A stretch of DNA of 34,638 bases from Pseudomonas sp. MWU13-2100 (GTDB lineage: Bacteria; Pseudomonadota; Gammaproteobacteria; Pseudomonadales; Pseudomonadaceae). A program made the position numbers and the translations under genes. The DNA is taken from contig NZ_JALLIX010000058.1 of NCBI RefSeq assembly GCF_023242365.1, forward strand, positions 1-34,638, in the 5' to 3' direction. Within the stretch, counting starts at the first letter, position 1. The number at the start of each line of letters is the position of its first letter. A model generated the notes under the pieces. The model worked only from the letters and a program-made list of their open reading frames with translations, did no database searches and was not told where the DNA came from. This document shows positions 17,790-26,603 of this stretch, one piece after another.

Positions 17790-18809
17790 TTAAACCGCTA
17801 CCAGGCGCACGCTGGCACCTTCGCCGACGCCCAGGGCTTCGGCGGCTTGCAGGTCCAGGGTGACCGGTTTGCCCGGCGCATAATCGAGCTCCAGCAGCAC
17901 CGCGCGGTAATCCTGCAGCAGTGCGTTGGACACCAGGTACTGGCGCCCACCGCCCTTGTAGGTGTCACCGATCTTCACCGGCACCACCCGGCTCTGGGCG
18001 ATGGAGCGAATCCCGCTGACCCGCGCGTGCAGCGTCGGGCCGCCATCGAAGATGTCGATGTAGTGATCGGTTTCGAAGCCTTCGCGCATCAGGATGTCGA
18101 AGGTGATCTGCGCCCGCGGGTGCACCTGGCCCATCGCCTCCTGGGCGGCGTCCGGCAGCAGCGGCACGTAGATCGGGTAATGCGGCATCAGTTCGGCGAG
18201 GAAGGTCCGGCTTTTCAGGCCGCACAGGCGCTCGGCCTCGGCGTAGTTCAGGTCGAAGAAGTTGCGGCCGATGGCGTCCCAGAACGGCGAGTCGCCATGC
18301 TCGTCGCTGTAGCCGACGATCTCGGTCACCACCGAATCGGCGAAGCGCTCCGGATGACTGGCGACGAATAGCAGGCGGCCACGGGAGTTGAGCTCCGACC
18401 AGGCCGAACCCACCAGCTCCGGGACCACGTAGAAGCTGGTCAGCAGGCTGTTGCCGGTCAGGTCGTGGCACTGCGAGAGCACATGGATCTTGTTGTGGAT
18501 CTTCAGCTCACGGGACGCATGCACGAAGGTCTCGTTACGGAAGCTGTAGAACGGCTCCGAGTAGCCGGCCGAGGCGACGATGGCCGAACAGCCCGCCAAC
18601 TTGCCGGTGGCGGTGTCTTCGAGCACGAAGAAATAGCTTTCCTCGCCATTGAAGCTGACTTCGGCGGCGAACGAGGCTTCGCTTGCGGCGATCTTGTCGC
18701 GCAGGCGGCCTTCGTCATCCGGCAGGGAAGTGACACCGATCGGGCTGTCCGCGGCCAGGCGCCGTACCTCGTCCAGGTCAGCCATTTGCGCGGGGCGCAT
18801 CACCAGCAT
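17790..18809 (-). CDS. aruF: Arginine N-succinyltransferase, alpha subunit AruF
   Basis: 339 residues, starting MLVMRPAQMADLDEVRRLAA; the start agrees with P. aeruginosa AruF. Conserved AstA-family blocks include SYFFVLEDTATGKLAGCSAI, FYSFRNETFVHASREL, LLTSFYVVPELVGS and YSDEHGDSPFWDAIGRNFFD. It is the partner of AruG, 73 bp downstream, and works on arginine with succinyl-CoA in the cytoplasm. It follows astC (aruC) across a gap holding a REP pair. Confidence 0.95.
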   Translation of the reverse strand: MLVMRPAQMADLDEVRRLAADSPIGVTSLPDDEGRLRDKIAASEASFAAEVSFNGEESYFFVLEDTATGKLAGCSAIVASAGYSEPFYSFRNETFVHASRELKIHNKIHVLSQCHDLTGNSLLTSFYVVPELVGSAWSELNSRGRLLFVASHPERFADSVVTEIVGYSDEHGDSPFWDAIGRNFFDLNYAEAERLCGLKSRTFLAELMPHYPIYVPLLPDAAQEAMGQVHPRAQITFDILMREGFETDHYIDIFDGGPTLHARVSGIRSIAQSRVVPVKIGDTYKGGGRQYLVSNALLQDYRAVLLELDYAPGKPVTLDLQAAEALGVGEGASVRLVAV

Positions 18810-18892
18810 GGTGTCACTCCTTCAATCCAGAACAGGTCGACGCTTGGCGCCGACAGAAAAAAAATACCGGGAGGGCTACGCCGAGCTTTTCT

Positions 18893-18977
18893 GTAGGAGC
18901 AAGCTTGCTCGCGAGGCAGGCGCCGCGTTTTTTCAGACAAACCGCGGTGAGGCCATCGCGAGCAAGCTTGCTCCTTA
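18893..18977. repeat. REP-type inverted repeat between astC and aruF
   Basis: Arms AGGAGCAAGCTTGCTCGCGA (18895-18914) and TCGCGAGCAAGCTTGCTCCT (18956-18975) are perfect 20-bp inverted repeats about 41 bp apart. Each arm itself contains the palindrome GAGCAAGCTTGCTC. This is a second REP class, different from the GTGGGAGC type elsewhere in the window. Confidence 0.88.
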
Positions 18978-19014
18978 CAAGAATCGACGTGCTTGCCCGG
19001 TACGGGAAATATAG

Positions 19015-19048
19015 GCCCGGCGGCGGCCATCCGGGGCCACCGCCGGGC
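19015..19048 (-). terminator. GC-rich hairpin after astC, possible attenuator
   Basis: A 14-bp stem GCCCGGCGGCGGCC/GGCCACCGCCGGGC with one mismatch and loop ATCCGG, six nt after the astC stop on the minus strand. Only TATATTT follows. It would favour astC over downstream genes by partial termination or 3'-end protection. Confidence 0.6.
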
Positions 19049-19054
19049 GGTCCA

Positions 19055-20275
19055 TCAGGCTTGCGTCAGCTTGGCCACGGCGCGCTCGAAGCGATCCAGG
19101 CCTTCGTTGATGTCCGCGTCTTCAACCACCAGGCTCGGGGCGAAACGAATCACATCCGGGCCGGCTTGCAGGATCATCAGGTTTTCTTTTTCCGCGGCAT
19201 TGAACACGTCCTTGGCCTTGCCCTTCCAGGCATCGGCCAGCACGCAACCGAGCAACAGGCCCATGCCACGCACCTGGGTGAACAGGCCGTATTTGGCGCC
19301 GATCTGCTCCAGACGGGTCTTGAACAGGTCGTGCTTGGCTTTCACGCCGCTCAACACCTGCGGGGTGTTGATCACATCGATCACCGCGTTGCCGACTGCG
19401 CACGCCAGCGGGTTACCGCCGTAAGTGGTGCCGTGGGTGCCGACCACCAGGTGCTTGGCCAGCGCTTCAGTGGTGAGCATTGCGGCAATCGGGAAACCGC
19501 CGCCCAGGCTCTTGGCGCTGGTGAGGATGTCCGGGGTCACGCCGTATTCCATGTAGGCGAACAGCGAGCCGCTGCGGCCCATGCCGGTCTGCACTTCGTC
19601 GAACACCAGCAGCGCGTCGTGCTGGTTGCACAGCTCGCGGGCGCCTTGCAGGTAGGCCAGCTCGGCCGGCAGCACGCCGCCCTCGCCCTGGATCGGTTCC
19701 AGCACCACGGCGCAGGTCTTGTCCGAGATCGCGGCTTTCAGCGCGTCGAGGTCATTGAACGGCACGTGGGTGATACCGGTGATCTTCGGACCGAAGCCAT
19801 CGGAATACTTCGACTGGCCACCGACGTTCACGGTGAACAGAGTGCGACCGTGGAAGCTGTTCAGCGCGGCGATGATTTCGTACTTCTCTGAACCGAAACG
19901 GTCGAACGCCACGCGACGGGCCAGCTTGAAAGCGGCCTCGTTGGCTTCGGCGCCGGAGTTGCAGAAGAACACCCGTTCGGCGAAGGTCGCGTCCACCAGT
20001 TTCCTGGCCAGGCGCAGGGCCGGCTCGTTGGTGAATACGTTGGACACATGCCACAGCTTGTTCGCCTGCTCGGTCAGCGCGCCGACCAGCGCCGGGTGCG
20101 CGTGGCCCAATACGTTAACCGCGATACCGCCGGCGAAATCGATCAGCTCCCGGCCCGCCTGGTCCCATACTCGGGAACCCGCGCCGCGCACAGGAATAAA
20201 AGCCGCAGGTGCGTAGTTGGGAACCATGACCTGGTCGAAATCGGCGCGGTGCACCGGAGCTTGCTCAACGGACAT
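19055..20275 (-). CDS. astC: Succinylornithine aminotransferase AstC (AruC)
   Basis: 406 residues, class III PLP-dependent aminotransferase, starting MSVEQAPVHRADFDQVMVPN after AGGAG. The phosphate-binding NSGAEANEAA (106-115), the FDEVQTGMGR (225-234) with the ring-contacting Asp, and the Schiff-base lysine K255 in TSAKSLGGGFP are intact. It transfers the amino group of N-succinylornithine to 2-oxoglutarate; the family also acts on acetylornithine, so it may double in biosynthesis. It is the first gene of the AST operon and lies under an ArgR site. Confidence 0.95.
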   Translation of the reverse strand: MSVEQAPVHRADFDQVMVPNYAPAAFIPVRGAGSRVWDQAGRELIDFAGGIAVNVLGHAHPALVGALTEQANKLWHVSNVFTNEPALRLARKLVDATFAERVFFCNSGAEANEAAFKLARRVAFDRFGSEKYEIIAALNSFHGRTLFTVNVGGQSKYSDGFGPKITGITHVPFNDLDALKAAISDKTCAVVLEPIQGEGGVLPAELAYLQGARELCNQHDALLVFDEVQTGMGRSGSLFAYMEYGVTPDILTSAKSLGGGFPIAAMLTTEALAKHLVVGTHGTTYGGNPLACAVGNAVIDVINTPQVLSGVKAKHDLFKTRLEQIGAKYGLFTQVRGMGLLLGCVLADAWKGKAKDVFNAAEKENLMILQAGPDVIRFAPSLVVEDADINEGLDRFERAVAKLTQA

Positions 20276-20326
20276 CGGAGTCTCCTGAAGAGGAACGCCT
20301 GCCTGGAACTGGCGAGCGATGGGGGG

Positions 20327-20369
20327 ATTGTAAGGACAGTTTTCGGTCAGGCCTTGCCGCCAAGCGACA
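20327..20369 (-). promoter_or_regulatory. astC promoter with ArgR half-site
   Basis: On the minus strand TGTCGC-TTGGCGGC-AA (20369-20354) fits the P. aeruginosa ArgR half-site TGTCGC-N8-AA. Exactly 31 nt after TGTCGC lies TACAAT (20332-20327), a good -10. The site therefore overlaps the -35 position, the usual geometry of ArgR-activated promoters. A second TGTCGC (20420-20415, followed by ATTGCCGACAA) lies 51 bp upstream. Confidence 0.75.
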
Positions 20370-20539
20370 ACTTCTTATAGCGCCAAACCGGGTTTTGCCG
20401 AGGTTGTCGGCAATGCGACAAATTGCGTCGCAAAGGCGCAGTTTAAACGCTGGCCCGGGTTTTGGTATCTATTTAGGCACGGCTGTCCCCGGGCGCTGGA
20501 TAGCCTCGCTGCTTTACCCGCCGCACGAGAAACCGCGCC
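20370..20539. other. Shared upstream region of astC and the toxin-like gene
   Basis: No gene. It contains a cluster of TGTCGC/GCGACA half-site-like strings (TTGTCGG, GCGACA, GCGTCGC between 20403 and 20431) that may be further ArgR contacts. I see no hrp box (GGAACC-N16-CCAC) and no -24/-12 promoter ahead of the plus-strand gene. Confidence 0.45.
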
Positions 20540-23500
20540 ATGCCGACGCCCGCCGAAACCACGCCCGCGCATTACCCCGATAATTTCGAACTGATCAAAA
20601 GCAAACTGCCGGACTGGCTGACGAACGCCTCCCCGATCCTGCGTCAGGCCCATGGCGACAGCCTGCTGCTGACCCATACCCACAAGGCCAGGCTGGCTGA
20701 ATACCTGCAAGCCTTGCAGGGTCTGGAGGCCTTTGCCGTGCCGATCCTGTCCAACGCCCTGAGAACCCGCTTCGGACACGAACTGGATCCGCAACGCGAC
20801 CGAATCACCGGCGTACGGCTGGTCACTGCCGAGACACTTTCGACGCCACGCAAGGTCTCGGTCGTCGATATGAGCCTGCTGGAAGCCGCCCTGAAGAACT
20901 TCGTTGCGCCCCGGCATGAAAACCTGACTTTTTATAACGAATCCAGCCTTTACCGGCGGATCAGCGCCAGGCAGGACCTGCCCATTCAGACCTTCACACC
21001 CCGCGGGTTCGTCGAGCTGTGCCGGGAGCTGGATATCGGTGGCCAGTACGACCGCCATATGGCGGCAGTGCTACTGCCAAAATCGCCTTCCGGCGAAGCG
21101 GACAACCGTTTTCGCGATCAATTCGAGCTCAGCGAAAGCTACGAACTGATCACCCAGGCCCATATTGCCCTGATGAAAGGCAACATAACTCCCTCGACCC
21201 ACGAGCTGCTGATGGCGGCCAGCCAACAGGGTCGCCTGCCCTATTGGGATGGCAAGCGGGTGAACTGCTGCGAACTGCAAATGTTCAACTTCAGAACGCC
21301 CCTCAGCAGTTCGATCGGCGTCACACTCAAAGGCGCCCTGCTGATTGAGCACCAGGACACCCTGGCCGCACGCAACCGCCCTTGCATCGTCTATCTGAGC
21401 GGCGATCCGGACCAGGCACTCAAGCAATACGCCAGCTTCGAGGCCTTCGAACAGGAACTGGGCATTCGCCTGGCCGGCAGCGACTACCGGGCCTTCTTCG
21501 GCCGCTACATCAACCAGCGTACCCAATCGGCTTTTTCCAGGGCCCTCGAACGCCGGCTTTCCACTTCCGGCAAAGCCACCGAGCTGCAACTCAAACGCTT
21601 CCTCCTGACCGATCATCCGCTACGCGAGCTCTATACCCAGCACCTGGTCAAGTTGATGGATGACGGCAATTTCAACGCCGTTCCGGTAGCCGATATCGAC
21701 CGTCAGGACCACCGGGAATACCTGCAATCGCTGGGCAACACCGGCCTGAACCTGCTGAACGCGGCCGCACTGTTCGTTCCCGGCCTGGGCGAAGCGATGC
21801 TGGCGGTGGCCGGCGCACAGATGTTCAGCGCGATCTACAACGGCATCGAGGACTGGCGTCACGATGAACGCGAGCAAGGCCTCAAAGGACTGATCGGTGT
21901 CACCCTGAATCTGGCGCTGATCGGCGGTACCACCGTGGTCGCCCATCGATTCTCCGGGGCCGGGCTGGTCAGGGAACTGAAACAGGTGACCCTGCCCAGC
22001 GGCGAAAGCACCCTGTGGAAACCCGACCTGACACCCTACGAACACCTGGAGCTGCCCGAACGCGTACAACCGAGCGCCAGCGGCCTCCATACGGTCAACG
22101 ACCGCCAGTACCTCAAGCAAGGCAACCGGTTCTATGAGGCCGAGCTCCCCGCCCTGGGCAATCGCGGCCGGATCAAACACCCGCGCCGCCCCAACCAATA
22201 CTCGCCCGCCTTCTGGCATAACGGTGCCGGTGCCTGGTTTCACGAACTGGAGAACCCCTTGCAGTGGCAAGGCCCCCAGCTGATGCACCGCCTGGGTTTC
22301 GCCGGCGAAGCCTTTTCCGATCTCGACACCACGCGGATCATGGCCGTCAGCGACACCGACGAAGCCCTGCTGCGCCGGGTACATTTCGACAGCCAGCGGC
22401 CCCCCGCCCTGCTCAAGGACAGCCTGCTGCGCTTTCGCCTCGACCGCGATATCCAGCGCTTTATCGAGCAGTTGGCCCGAGGCGAGGCCGCGCCTGACGA
22501 AAGCATGCAGGAACAGATCCTGCTGGATTTCTGGCAAGCGCAACCCAAGGCCTTGCGAGTGGTGGACGACCGGGGACAGCTGATCATGGAGACCGTTCGC
22601 CCCGACAAGGCCCGGGGGCAACGGGTGGTTATCGCGCGCGACCAATTGCACAACGGCGACCTGCTCAAGAGCGTGCTGAACTCGCCCGACCTGGAAGAAA
22701 GCGATATCCGCGCGCTGCTGGGGGAAAGCCAGAGTTTCGCCGCCGCCGCCGAAAAGCCGGAAACGCGACTGCTGAACTTTCGCAAGCAAATCGCCCGGCA
22801 CGCCCGCTACCGGCAAAAAATGCTGTTCGAATCGCAATATCGGTTTCGCACTCAATCACCTGATCCCTCAGTGGCCGTGCTGCAAACAGCCTTTCCCGAC
22901 CTGCCCGTGGCCGTGCTCGAAGAACTCGCCGAACACGCCAGCGGCACACAACTGCAGGCCTTGCGCGAGTCCGCCGAGATCGCGCCGGGCCTCGCCGACG
23001 AGGCCCAGCTGTATCGTCAGCAGGTGCGCCTGGCTCGCGCCCGCGAAGGCCTGTACCTGAAATCCAGCGGCAATGCCGACAGCGAAAAGCTCATTCTGCA
23101 CAGCGTGCAACGCCTGTCGGGCTGGCCCGCACAGGTGCGTATCGAAGTCCGCGCGCAATTCTCGGCCGGGCCTTTGCTCGACAGCATCGGCGCCAGCGAC
23201 GCGCCGATCCGCAAAGTGCTGATCAAGGAAAACGGCCTGTACCAGACCCGCGATGCGCTGGATCAGGAACTGCACGGGTCCGACAATCTCTACGCGTCGT
23301 TGCTGCATGCCTTGCCCGATGCGCAACGCAATCTACTGGGCTATCCCAACCCCAACCAGGGCGAACAATTGCAGCAAGCCGTGCAGAACAGCCGCCTGCC
23401 CGATGCCGACACGCTCCGCCAGTGGCTGGACATGCCACCGGCAATCCCCGGCGAACGCTCCCCCATGGCTTTGGCCAAGCGGCGCCCCGGCTATCCGCTC

Positions 23501-25483
23501 AGTGGTCGCGGAGCGCCGCGGGCGGGCAGTCGCTGGGCCCTCGAAGACCGTGTAGCGCGGCTGTTCCCGAGTTTTTCCGATGAGCGCATCCGAGAATTTA
23601 TCGGCAGCCTGAACAGCATGCGAATCTTCGATGAACTGCGGCGGCTGGAGCAGGAGTCCCAACAACTGGCGCAAGAGCTGGATCTCTGGTCGTTCATCAC
23701 CTCCGCCACCCACCCGGTCACCGGAGAGCGCTTGAGCCTGATGCAGCGCATCAACCAACAACGCACCCGCAGCCAGTTCGCTGAAGCCATCCGCCGTTGC
23801 TGGCGCCGTGAACCCGACCTGTTCTACTCGAACAATCCCCAAGAGCATGGCTACACCCTCAGCGCCAACGGCCTGCTCGGCGAACTGCCCGAACTGTCCG
23901 TCGACTTCGAGCATGTCCGCCACCTGAACCTGGTGGCCAATACGCCGGCCCGGGAACTGGCTCAATTCATGAAACGCTTCCCCAACCTGCGCCGGCTCTC
24001 CATACGCGGCTTTCAACTCGACACCCTGCCCGAGTCGATATCGCGGGGACGACTGACCGAACTGAGCCTGATCGACTGCAATGTGCGCCTGAGGCCCGCA
24101 ACCGCACAGGCGCTCTCGACGATGCACAGCCTGGAGATCCTCGACCTGAGTGGCAATCCTCTCGGCCTGCTCCCCGACCTGAGTCAACTGCACGCGCTGG
24201 AAGTGCTCGACCTGAGCCGCACCGGGATCAGTGCACTCCCCAGCGGCCTGTTCGACCTGCCGCAACTGGAAACCGCCCTGCTTGTAGATAACGCCATCAG
24301 CGATCTGCCACAGACGCTCAATGAGATATCCGGCAACCTCGGTTCCGGCCTCGACCTGAGCGGCAACCCGCTGTCCGAGACCAGCCTGCAACGCGCCCGC
24401 GACTACTACCGCAGAACAGGCCACTCGCTCGGCGTCCAGTCCCAGGCCGAACGAACCCGGATACGGGCGCTTTACCCGGGCCTGAATGACGAACAACTGG
24501 AGAGTTTCATCCGGGCCCAGCCGCGCGCCCTCGAGGAATCCTTGAGTCAGTTGAGCCGGCTGGAAGCTCAATTCCGCCAGCTGCGCGCCGACCTGCGGGC
24601 CTGGAGCGGCGATATCCCCGCGCGCCATCCGGAAACGCAGGAACCGCTCAGCGCGGTAGAACTGGCGGTGGAGAGCCTGAACCGACAGGAGTTTGCGCAA
24701 CAGCTGCAACGTAGCTGGCAGCGCCTGAGCGAAGAACGATTACCTGACGGTACAGGCTTTTACAACTTCACCTTCACCCGGCGAATCACCGGCAGGCTGC
24801 CCGCGCTTTCAGCGGATTTCAGCCATATCGCCCACCTGGAGCTCCATGGTTATGGCGCCAGCCACGGACTCGATGCCTTCCTCCACAGCTTCCCCCATCT
24901 ACGGGCGTTGTATGCCTCCAGCTTTATCGAGCGGGATTTCCCCGCCGCTATTTTCGACATGCCGCACTTGAGCACCCTGGAGCTGCCCTATGGCCTGATC
25001 CAACTGAGTGAAGCCTCGCGCCAGCGACTCTCGGACTTGACCGGCTTGCGCATGCTCGACCTGTCCGGCAATCCGCTGCGAGCCGAGGGAACGCGACTGA
25101 CACCGGACGTGACACGGATGACGGACCTGAACGTGCTCGACCTGAGCGACAGCGGTATCGAGCAGACACCCGAAGGACTGTTCAGGCTAGGTGCGCTGGA
25201 GACTGTCGACTTGCGCGACAACCAGATCGGCGACATACCGGAAAGTCTTTTCGAGGTACCGACCTCGCAACCCGTGACCTATGACTTCAGGAACAACCCA
25301 CTGACAGAGGCCAGCCTGCAACGGGTCCGCAACTACAGAGAGCTGAACGGCGGCGTGCAGGAGGTCAGAATCCTGATCGGTGACGATCTGAGCAGCAGCG
25401 AGGGGAGCGAGAGCGAAAGCGACAATGGCAGCAGTGTTCCGCCATTGGCCTCACCCACGCCGCCGCCGGCTCACGAGGAATAA
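20540..25483 (+). CDS. Large dermonecrotic-toxin-like (DUF6543-type) protein with duplicated helical+LRR module
   Basis: 1647 residues from ATG 20540; the ribosome binding site (ACGAGAAA) is weak. Residues about 10-390 resemble the N-terminal domain of Pseudomonas dermonecrotic-toxin-like proteins. Two hydrophobic stretches, about 398-435 (LLNAAALFVPGLGEAMLAVA...) and 452-472 (GLIGVTLNLALIGGTTVVAH), could be a translocation segment. The middle (to about 1000) is unrecognised. Then a module occurs twice, 1005-1294 and 1308-1604: a helical entry (VARLFPSFSDERIREFI / TRIRALYPGLNDEQLESFI), a linker ending in FAEAIRRCW / FAQQLQRSW, an LRR block (for example LEILDLSGNPLGLLP), and an exit (SLQRARDYYRRTG / SLQRVRNYRELNG). 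A Ser/Glu then Pro-rich tail ends the protein. The NEL ubiquitin-ligase domain often found after such LRRs is not visible. Probably a host- or competitor-directed effector. It ends 3 bp from the convergent argR stop. Confidence 0.85.
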   Translation: MPTPAETTPAHYPDNFELIKSKLPDWLTNASPILRQAHGDSLLLTHTHKARLAEYLQALQGLEAFAVPILSNALRTRFGHELDPQRDRITGVRLVTAETLSTPRKVSVVDMSLLEAALKNFVAPRHENLTFYNESSLYRRISARQDLPIQTFTPRGFVELCRELDIGGQYDRHMAAVLLPKSPSGEADNRFRDQFELSESYELITQAHIALMKGNITPSTHELLMAASQQGRLPYWDGKRVNCCELQMFNFRTPLSSSIGVTLKGALLIEHQDTLAARNRPCIVYLSGDPDQALKQYASFEAFEQELGIRLAGSDYRAFFGRYINQRTQSAFSRALERRLSTSGKATELQLKRFLLTDHPLRELYTQHLVKLMDDGNFNAVPVADIDRQDHREYLQSLGNTGLNLLNAAALFVPGLGEAMLAVAGAQMFSAIYNGIEDWRHDEREQGLKGLIGVTLNLALIGGTTVVAHRFSGAGLVRELKQVTLPSGESTLWKPDLTPYEHLELPERVQPSASGLHTVNDRQYLKQGNRFYEAELPALGNRGRIKHPRRPNQYSPAFWHNGAGAWFHELENPLQWQGPQLMHRLGFAGEAFSDLDTTRIMAVSDTDEALLRRVHFDSQRPPALLKDSLLRFRLDRDIQRFIEQLARGEAAPDESMQEQILLDFWQAQPKALRVVDDRGQLIMETVRPDKARGQRVVIARDQLHNGDLLKSVLNSPDLEESDIRALLGESQSFAAAAEKPETRLLNFRKQIARHARYRQKMLFESQYRFRTQSPDPSVAVLQTAFPDLPVAVLEELAEHASGTQLQALRESAEIAPGLADEAQLYRQQVRLARAREGLYLKSSGNADSEKLILHSVQRLSGWPAQVRIEVRAQFSAGPLLDSIGASDAPIRKVLIKENGLYQTRDALDQELHGSDNLYASLLHALPDAQRNLLGYPNPNQGEQLQQAVQNSRLPDADTLRQWLDMPPAIPGERSPMALAKRRPGYPLSGRGAPRAGSRWALEDRVARLFPSFSDERIREFIGSLNSMRIFDELRRLEQESQQLAQELDLWSFITSATHPVTGERLSLMQRINQQRTRSQFAEAIRRCWRREPDLFYSNNPQEHGYTLSANGLLGELPELSVDFEHVRHLNLVANTPARELAQFMKRFPNLRRLSIRGFQLDTLPESISRGRLTELSLIDCNVRLRPATAQALSTMHSLEILDLSGNPLGLLPDLSQLHALEVLDLSRTGISALPSGLFDLPQLETALLVDNAISDLPQTLNEISGNLGSGLDLSGNPLSETSLQRARDYYRRTGHSLGVQSQAERTRIRALYPGLNDEQLESFIRAQPRALEESLSQLSRLEAQFRQLRADLRAWSGDIPARHPETQEPLSAVELAVESLNRQEFAQQLQRSWQRLSEERLPDGTGFYNFTFTRRITGRLPALSADFSHIAHLELHGYGASHGLDAFLHSFPHLRALYASSFIERDFPAAIFDMPHLSTLELPYGLIQLSEASRQRLSDLTGLRMLDLSGNPLRAEGTRLTPDVTRMTDLNVLDLSDSGIEQTPEGLFRLGALETVDLRDNQIGDIPESLFEVPTSQPVTYDFRNNPLTEASLQRVRNYRELNGGVQEVRILIGDDLSSSEGSESESDNGSSVPPLASPTPPPAHEE

Positions 25484-25486
25484 GCT

Positions 25487-26479
25487 TCAGCCACGTTCCG
25501 AAGGCACCGACGACAACTCGAACGGACTGCTGCTACGCCGCTGGTTGCGATCTTCCCGCGGCGTGGCGCCAAAGAAGTTGCGGTAGGCACTGGAGAAATG
25601 CGGCCCCGAGGAGAAACCGCAGGACAGGCCGATCTGGATGATCGACTTGCTGGTCTGCATCAGCATCTGCCGGGCCTTGTTCAGGCGCAGTTCCAGGTAG
25701 TACTGGCTCGGCACGCGGTTGAGGTATTGCTTGAAGATCCGCTCCAACTGACGCCGCGACACACAGACATGCTGGGCGATCTCGTCGGTGGTCAGCGGCT
25801 CCTCGATATTGGCCTCCATCAGCAGCACGGCCTGGGTCAGCTTCGGATGACTGGAACCCAGGCGGTTCTGCAACGGAATACGCTGACGCTCGCCGCCTTC
25901 GCGGATGCGTTCGACCACCAGTTCCTCGGAAACCGCACCGGCCAGCTCAGCACCATGGTCACGGGCCAGGACCGCCAGCAACAGGTCCAGCACCGACAGG
26001 CCGCCACAGGCGGTCAGGCGATCACGGTCCCAGTCGAACAGATGACTGGTGGCGATCACCTTGGGAAAACGTTCGGCGAAATCATCCTGCCAGCGCCAGT
26101 GCACCGCCGCGCGGTAACCGTCGAGCAGACCGAGCTGGGCCAACGGGTAGACCCCGGCGGACAAACCGGCCACCACGCAACCGGCGCGAACCAGCTGCTT
26201 GAGGGCACTGCTCAAGGCCGGCGCCAGGCTGGTCGGCGGCTCATCGGCCAGCAGGAAGAGTTTCTGGAAGCCTTCCAGCTTGCCGGCCCAAGGTTCACCA
26301 GGCAGTTGCCAGCTACCACCGGGCAAGGCCTCGGTCAGTGCTTCGGCCTGCAGAAAGGACAATTCGTAGACGACTTCCGGATGCACCCGTTGTGCGACAC
26401 GCAAGGCCTCCTCGGCCAGCGCCAGCGTCAAGGCTTGGGTGCTGGGCCAAATCAGGAAACCAATTCGATGGGCAGTCAT
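25487..26479 (-). CDS. argR: ArgR, AraC-family arginine-responsive regulator
   Basis: 330 residues from the ATG at 26479 (MTAHRIGFLIWPSTQALTLA); the 28-codon upstream extension is not family-like. An N-terminal DJ-1/PfpI glutamine-amidotransferase-like domain (about 1-190; AGCVVAGLSAGVYPLAQLGLL) binds the signal, and a C-terminal double helix-turn-helix (about 225-320; TTDEIAQHVCVSRRQLERIF and GLSCGFSSGPHFSSAYRNFFG) binds DNA. In P. aeruginosa ArgR activates aot and aru operons and represses biosynthesis genes with arginine. This is unrelated to E. coli ArgR. It is the last gene of the aot operon, 124 bp after aotP. Confidence 0.95.
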   Translation of the reverse strand: MTAHRIGFLIWPSTQALTLALAEEALRVAQRVHPEVVYELSFLQAEALTEALPGGSWQLPGEPWAGKLEGFQKLFLLADEPPTSLAPALSSALKQLVRAGCVVAGLSAGVYPLAQLGLLDGYRAAVHWRWQDDFAERFPKVIATSHLFDWDRDRLTACGGLSVLDLLLAVLARDHGAELAGAVSEELVVERIREGGERQRIPLQNRLGSSHPKLTQAVLLMEANIEEPLTTDEIAQHVCVSRRQLERIFKQYLNRVPSQYYLELRLNKARQMLMQTSKSIIQIGLSCGFSSGPHFSSAYRNFFGATPREDRNQRRSSSPFELSSVPSERG

Positions 26480-26603
26480 GGCAGGCAATCCGAAAACAGA
26501 ACAGAGTGAAAAGCCGAGGGCAGCCAACTCAAAATAGACCACGCCGCGCTCGGCGCGCAGCATGACCTATTTGGGTGCGCAACGGCAGCATAAAAAGCGA
26601 CGA

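Noticed and set aside
20370..20539. hrp box or RpoN promoter for the toxin-like gene
   Set aside because: Neither GGAACC-N16-CCAC nor TGGCAC-N5-TTGC could be found, so no type III regulon link can be claimed from the promoter.
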